A stretch of 5,360 nt of DNA from an uncultured Dialister sp. (GCA_900557365.1 UPXR01000017.1:1-5360), one strand, 5' to 3'. Shown: positions 1 to 5,360, counted from the stretch's first letter. The notes: generated by a model from the sequence alone, not told the origin. Numbers and translations: made by a program.

Positions 1-2
1 CC

Positions 3-182
3 CTTTCTTCTACTACCGGCTATAAATCGGAAGTAGTCAATGGCGGTCGTGTAGATAATAAAGGTATCGAATTGTCTTTGCGCTTTGAGGACAAATGGGG
101 AAATTTTGGCTGGAGTTCGTATCTGACCTATTCATTGAACCGAAATAAAGTGGTGGAATTGCTGGTGAAAAATAAGAGCTAG
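3..182 (+). pseudogene. Fragment of a SusC/RagA-family TonB-dependent outer-membrane receptor, cut at both ends
   Basis: The reading frame is already open at the window edge and gives 59 residues before a TAG stop. Residues 13-24 (NGGRVDNKGIEL) followed by the aromatic, alternating strand GWSSYLTYSLNRNKVVEL (residues 36-53) are the signature of the late beta-barrel region of SusC/RagA receptors, which import glycans or peptides with a SusD lipoprotein partner and are typical of Bacteroidetes. In that family the barrel normally continues for well over 100 residues beyond the NKVVEL strand; here it stops after only six more residues (LVKNKS), and none of the three frames downstream resumes the barrel. 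The fragment is more AT-rich than the speF-potE genes. The 5' part may exist outside the window, but the 3' end is truncated. No SusD-like partner is present. Family assignment is good; whether this is a real genomic remnant or an assembly joint cannot be told from sequence alone. Confidence 0.75.
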
Positions 183-219
183 GATTTCCGGCACGTTCAG
201 TTAATAAAACGTAAAATTC

Positions 220-260
220 AAAAGGCGCAGTACGGTTCTTATTGCCGTGCTGTGCCTTTT
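220..260. terminator. Long 16-bp hairpin, probably a bidirectional intrinsic terminator
   Basis: Positions 220-235 pair with 245-260 over 16 base pairs (two of them G-U) around a 9-nt loop. The stem starts with AAAA and ends with TTTT, so it has a short U tail whichever strand is transcribed. On the plus strand it lies 37 nt after the stop of the receptor fragment; tandem stops TAATAA at 201-206 suggest it may originally have followed some other plus-strand gene whose body is missing here. On the minus strand it would act as a second terminator behind the potE terminator. Confidence 0.55.
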
Positions 261-288
261 GTGTTGTATAGGATATTTTCCAAAAGCC

Positions 289-325
289 AAAATAAAGAGC
301 AGTCCGGAGACTGCTCTTTATTTTT
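289..325 (-). terminator. Intrinsic terminator of the speF-potE operon (bidirectional)
   Basis: A perfect 16-bp inverted repeat (289-304 with 309-324) encloses a 4-nt loop. Read on the minus strand, the core GAGCAGTC...GACTGCTC is followed by TTTATTTTGG, a U-rich tail, 52 nt beyond the potE stop codon. The A-rich start of the stem gives an equivalent U tail on the plus strand, so it can also block transcription entering from the left. Confidence 0.8.
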
Positions 326-376
326 ACCATATATATATTAGGAGAGAGAATAATGGTCTTGGCAATGATTTGAGAC

Positions 377-1714
377 TTAAGATAATTTCCTTTCGTTATA
401 TTCCACAGCGGATTTCAGATCGAACCGATTGGAAACGAAACCGTAGAGGGTCCAGCCGAGGAAGGTAACGATGGCTCCGTAGGTCATGGCTTCGAAGCCG
501 GATGCGTAGCAGGCATACAGGCTGTAGATAGAAGCAATGAGAGCAATGAAAGTGGTGGATTTCAGTTCGCTTCCGTAGCGCTGAGCTGTCTTCATGATGA
601 CAATGACTGCGGCCATGGAGAGCAGGTACGGCATGATGTTGGTGATAACTGCCAGGTTAACCAGCGTTTCGAACTGTTCATTCAGCGACGGGTTGATGGT
701 CATAAGGCTCATGCAGGACTGTACGGCGGTGATGATAACCATGCCGACAATCGGAGCAGCCTTGGAGGTCACCTTGCTGAATGCCTTGGGGAAGTAGCCG
801 TCATCGGCACCGGCCTTGAATACATTGGCGATGGTGAACTGCCAGCCCAGGAGAGAGCCGAAGCAGGACATAACCATGAGGCCCATGATGATCCGGCCGA
901 CGGTGGGTCCGAACATGGAAGCGAATACATAACCGAAGGGAGCAACGCTTGTCACGATTTCTTCTGCGGGAACGATGCCGAAGATGATGTTGGTGGAGAG
1001 AATGTAGCAGGCTGCTGCAAGGAGGGTGCCTCCGAGTACCGCTCTCGGTACATTCTTTTCCGGATTATCGACGGCATCCGCATTGGCACAGGCAGATTCC
1101 ATACCGAGGAATGCCCAGAGTGTCATGGTGATGGCGTTGTTGGCGGCATCGGCGAAGGGAAGATCGTGAATGTTCCAGTTGGCCATGTACATGTCGCCGG
1201 AGAACCAGAACCAGCCGAAGATGGACAGGCCTATGCAGGGAACGATGACGCCCCATACGGTGATGGAGGAAACCTGGCCGGTGTACTTCGGACCGCCGAA
1301 GTTCAGCACGGTTGCCAGCCACAGGGTGAAAATGGTCCAGACGCAGGTCATTACAGGTGTCAGGGAAACGTCAAGGAACTGGGAGCCGTATCCCACTGCG
1401 GAGATGGCAATCGCGATATTGGCGAAAAGAAGGGAAACACCGTAGGTGTAGTTGGCCATGAAGTTGCCGGCTTTGCCGAAAGAATATTCAGCGTAGCCGC
1501 CCATGCCGCCGCCTCTTCTGCTGTACATGCCGCACTTTGCGAAGGCATAGGCGAGGCACATGGAACCGACGGCGGTGACGAGCCAGGAAACGATAGAGAG
1601 CGCACCTACCTGGGCCAGCTTGGAGGGGAGCATGATGATGCCCGATCCCATCATGTTGACGGCAGTAAGGATGGTCAGCTGCAGGACGCTCATTTTATTT
1701 GCAGATTGACTCAT
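377..1714 (-). CDS. potE: Putrescine:ornithine antiporter PotE (APC superfamily)
   Basis: A 445-residue polytopic inner-membrane protein, against 439 in E. coli PotE, with about 12 hydrophobic segments. It exchanges cytoplasmic putrescine for external ornithine and can also take up putrescine. It is collinear with E. coli PotE from the first residues: NMMGSGIIMLP (20-30), GGMGGYAEY (69-77), MTLWAFLGMESACAN (197-211), GSLLGWQFTIA (286-296), VTFLGWTLYG (416-425). Residues studied in E. coli are mostly retained: Cys62 (here C61), Glu77 (E76), Trp201 (W200), Glu207 (E206), Trp292 (W291), Tyr425 (Y424). Two differ: the position of Glu433 is Asp432, and the second Cys of the SCCGS motif is Phe285. 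The ATG is preceded by AAAGGAG at 1721-1727. It follows speF by 62 nt with no terminator between them, so the two are presumably cotranscribed. Closely related antiporters such as CadB (lysine/cadaverine) are less likely given the sequence match and the ornithine decarboxylase neighbour. Confidence 0.95.
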   Translation of the reverse strand: MSQSANKMSVLQLTILTAVNMMGSGIIMLPSKLAQVGALSIVSWLVTAVGSMCLAYAFAKCGMYSRRGGGMGGYAEYSFGKAGNFMANYTYGVSLLFANIAIAISAVGYGSQFLDVSLTPVMTCVWTIFTLWLATVLNFGGPKYTGQVSSITVWGVIVPCIGLSIFGWFWFSGDMYMANWNIHDLPFADAANNAITMTLWAFLGMESACANADAVDNPEKNVPRAVLGGTLLAAACYILSTNIIFGIVPAEEIVTSVAPFGYVFASMFGPTVGRIIMGLMVMSCFGSLLGWQFTIANVFKAGADDGYFPKAFSKVTSKAAPIVGMVIITAVQSCMSLMTINPSLNEQFETLVNLAVITNIMPYLLSMAAVIVIMKTAQRYGSELKSTTFIALIASIYSLYACYASGFEAMTYGAIVTFLGWTLYGFVSNRFDLKSAVEYNERKLS

Positions 1715-1720
1715 AATTTA

Positions 1721-1727
1721 CTCCTTT
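1721..1727 (-). promoter_or_regulatory. Ribosome binding site of potE
   Basis: AAAGGAG on the minus strand lies 6 nt before the ATG at 1714. This is a strong Shine-Dalgarno sequence; it fixes the start and is unlike Bacteroidetes genes, which generally lack one. Confidence 0.85.
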
Positions 1728-1740
1728 GGAAATTTATGAC

Positions 1741-1770
1741 AGCGGAGCCGGAGAGATCCGCTGAGCGGAT
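1741..1770 (-). other. Two mutually exclusive hairpins in the speF-potE intercistronic gap
   Basis: On the minus strand ATCCGC-TCA-GCGGAT (1770-1756) forms a 6-bp hairpin with a 3-nt loop. The segment AGCGGA in its 3' half can instead pair with TCCGCT at 1746-1741, giving a second hairpin with a 10-nt loop. Both cannot form together. Neither is followed by a U run, so this does not look like a terminator. It could affect processing or relative translation of the two cistrons; that role is inferred. Confidence 0.45.
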
Positions 1771-1776
1771 GATCAT

Positions 1777-3948
1777 TTATTTTTCGTAGGTCTTGTCCAG
1801 CACATAGCCGTAAGCGCGTTTGCGGCCGTCCGGTTCGGTCTGGATATAGACGCCCTGGATTTCCGGTGCGAAGCCCGGCAGCTGGTTGATGCCTTCCACG
1901 AGGATCAGGAAGTACTGCTGCGCGGTCCTGGACCATCTTTCACCGGGCTGTACGCAGAGTACTCCCGGAGGATAGGGCAGAGCGCCTTCAAGGGCAATGC
2001 GTCCTTCTGCTTCTTCCAGCGGAACCAGTTCGCCGTGGCCGCGGACGAATTCGAAGTTGGCTTCCTGCGGATTCATGGCGTATTTCGGGAAGTAGTCCTG
2101 CAGGAAGAGTTCCTTCTGCAGGGTGGAAACGTTTCTGACCTTGTAGAAATCATGCATTTCCTGGCAAAGCTGACGGATGGTGTAGCCTCTGTATTTTTCT
2201 TCATACGCATGATAGATGGTCGGCAGTACGTCCTTCATCGGAGCGTCCTCGTCGATGAGCTGTTCAAAGCGGACGAATTTGGCGATCAGATCATCCATCT
2301 TGGTCTTGGTTTCCGCAGGCGTCATGAGGAAGAGGATATCGTTCAGATCGTTCTTTTCCGGGATGATGCCGTTTTCACGGAGATAGTTGCAGAGGATGTT
2401 GCCGGGGATGCCGAAGTCTTCATAGCCGCCGGTTTCGACATTGATGCCGGAGGTTACGAACTGGAGCTTCATCGGATCGATGAAGTACTGACCTTCGCCG
2501 TAGCCTTCGAAGGAGTGCCACTTTGCACCCGGTTCGAGAGCCCAGTACTTGAGGTCGCGGGCCATATCCTCGGTGTCGCAGTCTTCCCACTTCTTGCCGT
2601 CAATGGTCGGCGGTACGAGCGGACGGATGTAATGGCAGCGGCGGAGAACTTCCTTGCGGGTGTCGATGACGAGCTTCAGCGTATCATCCCAGAGCTTGCG
2701 ACCTGCAGCGCCTTCATGAATCTTGGCATTGACGTCCAGTGCAGCGAAGAGCTGGTACAGCGGAGAGGTGGAAGCATGCATCATGAATGCATTGTTTACA
2801 CGCTTATGCGGTACATAGCGGGCCTGTCCCTTGATGTGGGAGTCCTTTTTGTGAATCTGGGAGGTCATGGAGAAGCCGGCCTGCTGCTTGTGAACAGACT
2901 GGGAAACGAAAATGCCGGGATCTTCCGGACCGAGATCCAGAAGCAGCGGGCTGCAGTCCTTCATCATGGGGATGAACTGTTCATAGCCGACCCATGCAGA
3001 GTCGAAGAAGATGTAGTCGCACAGATGGCCGATGCGGTCAACGACCTGGCGGGCATTGTAGATGCAGCCGTCGTAGGTGCCGAGCTGGATGACAGCCAGG
3101 CGGATCGGGCGTTTTGCCTTTGCCTTTTCCGGGTCCTTTTCTGCAATCAGGCTGCGCAGATATTTCTCATCGAAGCAGTGGTCGAGGATTCCGCCGATGG
3201 AGCCGTAGGGGTTGCGCGCTGTTTCCAGGTAAATCGGGACAGCGCCGGCCTGAACCAGTGCGCCGTGGGAAACGGATTTATGGTTGTTTCTGTCATACAG
3301 GACGATATCGCCGGGAGCGAGTACGGCATTCAGTATGACTTTATTGGAAGTGGAGGTGCCGTTCAGTACGAAATAGGTCTTGTCGGCATTGTATACACGG
3401 GCAGCATGCTTCTGTGCAGTCAGCGCCGGACCTTCGTGAATGAGCAAATCGCCCATGGCCACATCGGCATTGCAGAGATCGGCTCTGAATACGTTTTCGC
3501 CGAAGAAATCGTACATTGCCCGGCCGGCAGGATGCTTGCAGAAGAACTGGCCGCCCTGATGACCGGGGCAGTCAAACTGGGAATAGCCGTTTTCCACGTA
3601 TTTTTTGAGATCCTTGAAGAAAGGCGGGAGAATCGTGTCTTCATACTTGGAAGCAGCGCTTTCGATCTGACGCTGGTAAAGAGCGCGGTTGTTCGGGCTC
3701 AGATCCATTACACGATATACGCTGTCAAGGGCTGTGCCTGCCTCTGCCGTGCCTGTATTGATCAGGAAAACCGGAATGCCGAAATCCTTGATCTTCGGGC
3801 ACTGAAGTACGGAAGTGTCCTCGTCCGTAATAACGACGGCGGCTACGTCGGTATAGTCTGTATCAGCTGTATTGGTGATTTCCCTGCCTTCCACCGGGCC
3901 GAATGCAGCCAGTGCTTTTTCTGTGTAGGCGATTTTGAATTGACTCAA
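1777..3948 (-). CDS. speF: Inducible-type ornithine decarboxylase SpeF (PLP fold type I), TTG start
   Basis: Decarboxylates L-ornithine to putrescine and CO2, using up a cytoplasmic proton; it works with PotE, encoded next. With the TTG at 3948 the protein has 723 residues, close to E. coli SpeF (732). An N-terminal wing (about 1-105) precedes the PLP core, which shows FDCPGHQGG (125-133), FRADLCNADVAMGDLLIHEG (154-173), NGTSTSNK (196-203), His223 in DRNNHKS (ring stacking), Asp316 and Trp319 in FDSAWVGYEQF, and the Schiff-base lysine K354 in SVHKQQAG. The C-terminal domain (about 580-715) holds MNPQEANFEFVRG and EGALPYPPGV. The AWVGYEQ and flanking residues match ornithine rather than lysine or arginine decarboxylases. 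The frame stays open upstream to another TTG at 4080, but that start has no ribosome site and would add 44 unrelated residues, whereas 3948 has AGGAGG at ideal spacing and begins MSQFKIAY where homologues begin. Confidence 0.95.
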   Translation of the reverse strand: MSQFKIAYTEKALAAFGPVEGREITNTADTDYTDVAAVVITDEDTSVLQCPKIKDFGIPVFLINTGTAEAGTALDSVYRVMDLSPNNRALYQRQIESAASKYEDTILPPFFKDLKKYVENGYSQFDCPGHQGGQFFCKHPAGRAMYDFFGENVFRADLCNADVAMGDLLIHEGPALTAQKHAARVYNADKTYFVLNGTSTSNKVILNAVLAPGDIVLYDRNNHKSVSHGALVQAGAVPIYLETARNPYGSIGGILDHCFDEKYLRSLIAEKDPEKAKAKRPIRLAVIQLGTYDGCIYNARQVVDRIGHLCDYIFFDSAWVGYEQFIPMMKDCSPLLLDLGPEDPGIFVSQSVHKQQAGFSMTSQIHKKDSHIKGQARYVPHKRVNNAFMMHASTSPLYQLFAALDVNAKIHEGAAGRKLWDDTLKLVIDTRKEVLRRCHYIRPLVPPTIDGKKWEDCDTEDMARDLKYWALEPGAKWHSFEGYGEGQYFIDPMKLQFVTSGINVETGGYEDFGIPGNILCNYLRENGIIPEKNDLNDILFLMTPAETKTKMDDLIAKFVRFEQLIDEDAPMKDVLPTIYHAYEEKYRGYTIRQLCQEMHDFYKVRNVSTLQKELFLQDYFPKYAMNPQEANFEFVRGHGELVPLEEAEGRIALEGALPYPPGVLCVQPGERWSRTAQQYFLILVEGINQLPGFAPEIQGVYIQTEPDGRKRAYGYVLDKTYEK

Positions 3949-4055
3949 GATAGAACCTCCTGTCTCATGGACAACAGATATGAATTTGTGAGCATCCGGA
4001 TATATCGAGGAAGCAGGGCTTGATTCCCTCGCTTCCTGCGTTCCGGGTACATCAT
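3945..4055 (-). CDS. Candidate 36-codon leader ORF overlapping the speF start
   Basis: On the minus strand a double ATG (ATGATG, 4055-4050) opens a frame of 36 codons rich in Arg and Lys near its start (MMYPERRKRGNQALL...) and ending ...MRQEVLS-TGA. Its TGA overlaps the speF TTG by two bases (TTGA), a typical arrangement for translational coupling. In E. coli, speF is controlled by a short upstream peptide of similar length (SpeFL) that senses ornithine, though that one ends well before speF and I see no clear sequence match here. There is no good ribosome site before the ATGs, and an ORF of this length can arise by chance, so expression is uncertain. Confidence 0.25.
   Translation of the reverse strand: MMYPERRKRGNQALLPRYIRMLTNSYLLSMRQEVLS
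3956..3961 (-). promoter_or_regulatory. Ribosome binding site that sets the TTG start of speF
   Basis: AGGAGG on the minus strand is separated by 7 nt (TTCTATC) from TTG at 3948-3946. It is a full match to the anti-Shine-Dalgarno sequence and explains how a weak TTG start can work. It lies inside the last codons of the 36-codon ORF that overlaps the speF start. Confidence 0.9.
4008..4037 (-). other. Stable hairpin in the speF leader
   Basis: AGGAAGC pairs with GCTTCCT (7 bp), then after one bulged base AGGG pairs with CCCT (4 bp) around a 7-nt loop. The hairpin sits about 45 nt before the speF ribosome site and within the candidate leader ORF. No U tract follows, so it is not a terminator by itself; flanking CCGGA/TCCGG segments allow alternative pairings. 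Confidence 0.5.
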
Positions 4056-4194
4056 AGTGGATATGCCGGAATGTATCCAATAGGACTTCCTGATTGGATT
4101 GACTGGAAGCGGGGAAATGATACCGAAAAGGAAAGGATTCCGTAAAAAAGCAGATTGAATGATACGGAAAACGTATGGGTATTTATGAGGGAAT

Positions 4195-4234
4195 CCGGCG
4201 GGGCTTTGCCGATGCAAAAAAGCTGCCCCGGCGG
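4195..4234 (-). other. GC-rich compound hairpin in the speF leader
   Basis: CGGGGC (4199-4204) pairs with GCCCCG (4225-4230), extended outward past one mismatch by three more pairs (4195-4197 with 4232-4234). Inside it TTTGC (4205-4209) pairs with GCAAA (4214-4218) around a 4-nt loop, leaving a 6-nt bulge. In the minus-strand RNA the bulge and inner stem contain six consecutive U residues, which could behave as a U tract if an alternative upstream stem formed. This is the most strongly structured part of the region upstream of speF. Confidence 0.5.
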
Positions 4235-4324
4235 CATCCGGCGCCGAAAGGGAGAAAAAGGAATAAAGATCAGCCGAAAAAAGCACGGATGGCCCGGAAA
4301 GGGGACAGGGCCGGATTTTTTATA

Positions 4325-4354
4325 TTTATACGGAAAATGTATAAAACAGATAAA
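4325..4354 (-). promoter_or_regulatory. Possible sigma-70-type promoter for speF-potE
   Basis: On the minus strand TATAAA (4330-4325) within CGTATAAATATAAAA is a good -10 candidate in an AT-rich stretch. Upstream at 18 nt spacing is TTTATC (4354-4349), only a weak match to TTGACA. A second TATAAA exists farther upstream in CCTATAAATCC. A choice between them is not supported by sequence alone. Confidence 0.3.
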
Positions 4355-4420
4355 AAGGCCGGCGGATTTATAGGAATTGGACATGAATGAAAAAAACAGG
4401 AAAAAAGGGGGGATTTTTGG

Positions 4421-4456
4421 GAAAAATAAAAAAGACATGGGGGAAAAACCATGTCT
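4421..4456 (-). terminator. Intrinsic terminator of the LysR-type regulator gene
   Basis: On the minus strand AGACATGG (4456-4449) pairs with CCATGTCT (4440-4433) around an 8-nt loop and is followed by TTTTTATTTTT. It starts 12 nt beyond the regulator's stop codon, so the regulator and speF are separate transcription units despite their common direction. Confidence 0.85.
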
Positions 4457-4467
4457 CTGTCTTTGTT

Positions 4468-5283
4468 TCAGTGTCTTTTCAGGAGGCCTGCCTGTTCGTA
4501 AATGAAATCGCTGAAATGCTGGATAAAATAATTCCGCAGGATATGAACATAAATATTGGATTCATCCGCAGGCGATGCGGCAGTGCTTTTGAGAGTGATA
4601 TACCGGTAGAGTCCGTTCTCCGAAATGGGAAGAAAGGAAACATCTTTCGACTGGAGCATATGCCAGCAGTACTGCGGCACCACGGTGACACCCAGTCCGG
4701 AAAGAATGAATTCGGAAATGGTCACCGGATTTTCACTGTAGGCGATGGAATGGAGATTGATGCCCTGCTCCTTACAGTAGGAGGAAATGATATCACGTAC
4801 AGCAAATCCGTCGGGAAGAGAAATAAAATTGGTGTGGAGGAAATCCTTCAGATCGGCGAAGGGGCGGCCTGCATAGGGATTGTCGCTCCGTATGGCCAGT
4901 ACCAGCGGTTCCCGGAAAAGAGTCAGCGTGGATTCATCTTCTATGGGAGCCGCGCTGGTGGCCAGTATGAGCTGCGGCGCCGGCGTATCCGGCCGGTCCT
5001 GCACCGGAGCCCCGTTGGCGTAGTGCTGCATGACATTGATATGGATGTCGGGGCGGTCCTTCTGGAATCGACGCAGAAAGGGGATAACGATCAGAGAAGC
5101 CGTATTGTAGGCAAAAGAGACAGTATGCTGCTGAATGGTCTGTGCATTCTGGAGGGCCTTTTTCATTTCTTCCAGATCATGGAGAAAAATGGTGGAGTAA
5201 TTGAAAACAATCTGTCCGTAAGGAGTGAGGCGGATATTCCGGCCGTCCCGCTGAAAAAGCGGAACGCCCAGCTCCTCCTCCAT
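4468..5283 (-). pseudogene. LysR-type transcriptional regulator lacking its DNA-binding helix-turn-helix (5'-truncated)
   Basis: The frame gives 271 residues from an ATG at 5283. It begins directly with EEELGVPLFQRDGRN and IRLTPYG (residues 2-23), the sequence that in LysR proteins immediately follows the recognition helix, at about residue 35-40. The linker helix (about 24-50) and the periplasmic-binding-protein-like effector domain (about 52-258, with VSFAYNTASLIVIPFLRRF, ISEFILSGLGVTVVPQYC) are intact. The preceding codons in this frame do not encode a helix-turn-helix, and there is no ribosome site before the ATG. The missing DNA is replaced by a restriction-enzyme fragment on the other strand. 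Full-length members are about 290-300 residues and regulate adjacent genes by binding an effector and DNA; this copy could not bind DNA. Its position beside speF hints that an intact version may control the operon, but the effector cannot be read from the sequence. Confidence 0.8.
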
Positions 5284-5285
5284 AC

Positions 5286-5360
5286 CGTGTGTTCCCGGGC
5301 AAGGAAGGCGGACTGATAGTGGATTACGTAGGCATTGCGCAGGCGCTGAAGAGTGCCATG
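5286..5360 (+). pseudogene. hsdR: Fragment of type I restriction enzyme R subunit (HsdR)
   Basis: From 5286 to the window edge the plus strand encodes 25 residues, RVFPGKEGGLIVDYVGIAQA then LKSAM. This is the conserved segment of HsdR right after helicase motif VI (family pattern: ...ARVNR-V-GK-GGLIVDY-GIA--L--A-). HsdR is the ATP-dependent translocase and nuclease subunit of type I restriction-modification systems. The upstream part of the helicase domain is absent: to the left the sequence becomes the opposite-strand LysR gene. The frame is open at the right edge, so more of the C-terminal domain may follow. Base composition is GC-rich like the central genes. Only 25 residues support the call, but they match the family block end to end. 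Confidence 0.65.

Larger units (their letters stand above)
3949..4420 (-). promoter_or_regulatory. Gene-free upstream region of speF: promoter plus long structured leader
   Basis: About 470 nt lie between the terminator of the LysR gene and the start of speF. No open frame here resembles a known protein. The part farthest from speF (4320-4420) is AT-rich and suits a promoter. The rest contains an inverted repeat GGCCC/GGGCC at 4291-4312, the compound hairpin at 4195-4234, an inverted repeat TTCCGTA/TACGGAA (4138-4144 and 4163-4169), and a hairpin at 4008-4037. If the promoter is near 4330, the leader would be over 350 nt, much longer than ribosome binding needs, which suggests regulation in the RNA. 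That is inference. Confidence 0.5.

Noticed and set aside
37..330. Minus-strand 97-codon frame across the receptor fragment and terminators
   Set aside because: It runs antisense through the SusC fragment and straight through both terminator hairpins, and its product is not recognisable.
2035..4023. Plus-strand open frame of 662 codons opposite speF
   Set aside because: It is the complement of the highly conserved speF coding sequence, its translation resembles no family I know, and it lacks a ribosome site. Long antisense frames are common opposite GC-rich genes.
3946..4080. N-terminal extension of SpeF from the TTG at 4080
   Set aside because: The extra 44 residues have no counterpart in SpeF proteins, there is no ribosome site at 4080, and AGGAGG sits ideally before the TTG at 3948.
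3945..4286. 113-codon minus-strand frame from a GTG upstream of speF
   Set aside because: No ribosome site precedes the GTG, the translation is low-complexity and unlike any family, and the frame runs through strong hairpins. Only its last 36 codons, from a double ATG, are kept as a weak leader candidate.
4387..5316. Plus-strand open frame of 309 codons opposite the LysR gene
   Set aside because: Its frame differs from that of the hsdR fragment and its product is not protein-like; the minus-strand LysR domain explains the conservation.
5284..5360. Helix-turn-helix of the LysR protein recovered by a frameshift on the minus strand
   Set aside because: One minus-strand frame reads ...HYQSAFLAREH..., superficially like a LysR QSALSR motif, but the spacing to MEEELG is wrong for either indel and the rest does not fit. 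The plus-strand HsdR reading matches its family without gaps.

Overview
The core of this window is an ornithine decarboxylase/putrescine antiporter operon read on the minus strand: speF (3948 to 1777, inducible-type PLP-dependent ornithine decarboxylase) followed after 62 nt by potE (1714 to 377, putrescine:ornithine antiporter). Together they take up ornithine, decarboxylate it to putrescine with consumption of a cytoplasmic proton, and export the putrescine in exchange for more ornithine, a classic acid-resistance and polyamine module. Gene order matches the enterobacterial speF-potE operon. A perfect hairpin at 289-324 ends the operon. Upstream of speF is a gene-free stretch of about 470 nt with several stable inverted repeats, probably promoter plus a structured leader.

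Upstream of speF, in the same orientation but separated by its own intrinsic terminator (4421-4456), is a LysR-type regulator (5283 to 4468). It keeps the linker helix and effector-binding domain but has lost nearly all of its DNA-binding helix-turn-helix. Exactly where that domain should lie, the plus strand instead encodes a piece of a type I restriction enzyme R subunit (5286-5360), so the sequence switches from one broken gene to another around 5283-5288. At the other end, positions 3-182 encode a fragment of a SusC/RagA-type TonB-dependent outer-membrane receptor, a family characteristic of Bacteroidetes, which runs into an early stop and then unrelated DNA.

Organism: strong Shine-Dalgarno sequences (AGGAGG before speF, AAAGGAG before potE), a TTG start, fairly GC-rich codon use and U-tailed terminators argue against Bacteroidetes for the central segment. 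A gut-associated Firmicute, perhaps of the Negativicutes, would fit, but this is inference only. The SusC fragment is visibly more AT-rich and looks foreign to the rest. The window is therefore an intact, recognisable operon bounded by two abrupt junctions, caused either by real rearrangement or horizontal transfer, or by chimeric assembly. I see no mobile element, tRNA, rRNA or CRISPR array. I do not see a wholly new system; the most noteworthy points are the two junctions, the long structured leader of speF, and a 36-codon ORF overlapping the TTG start of speF.
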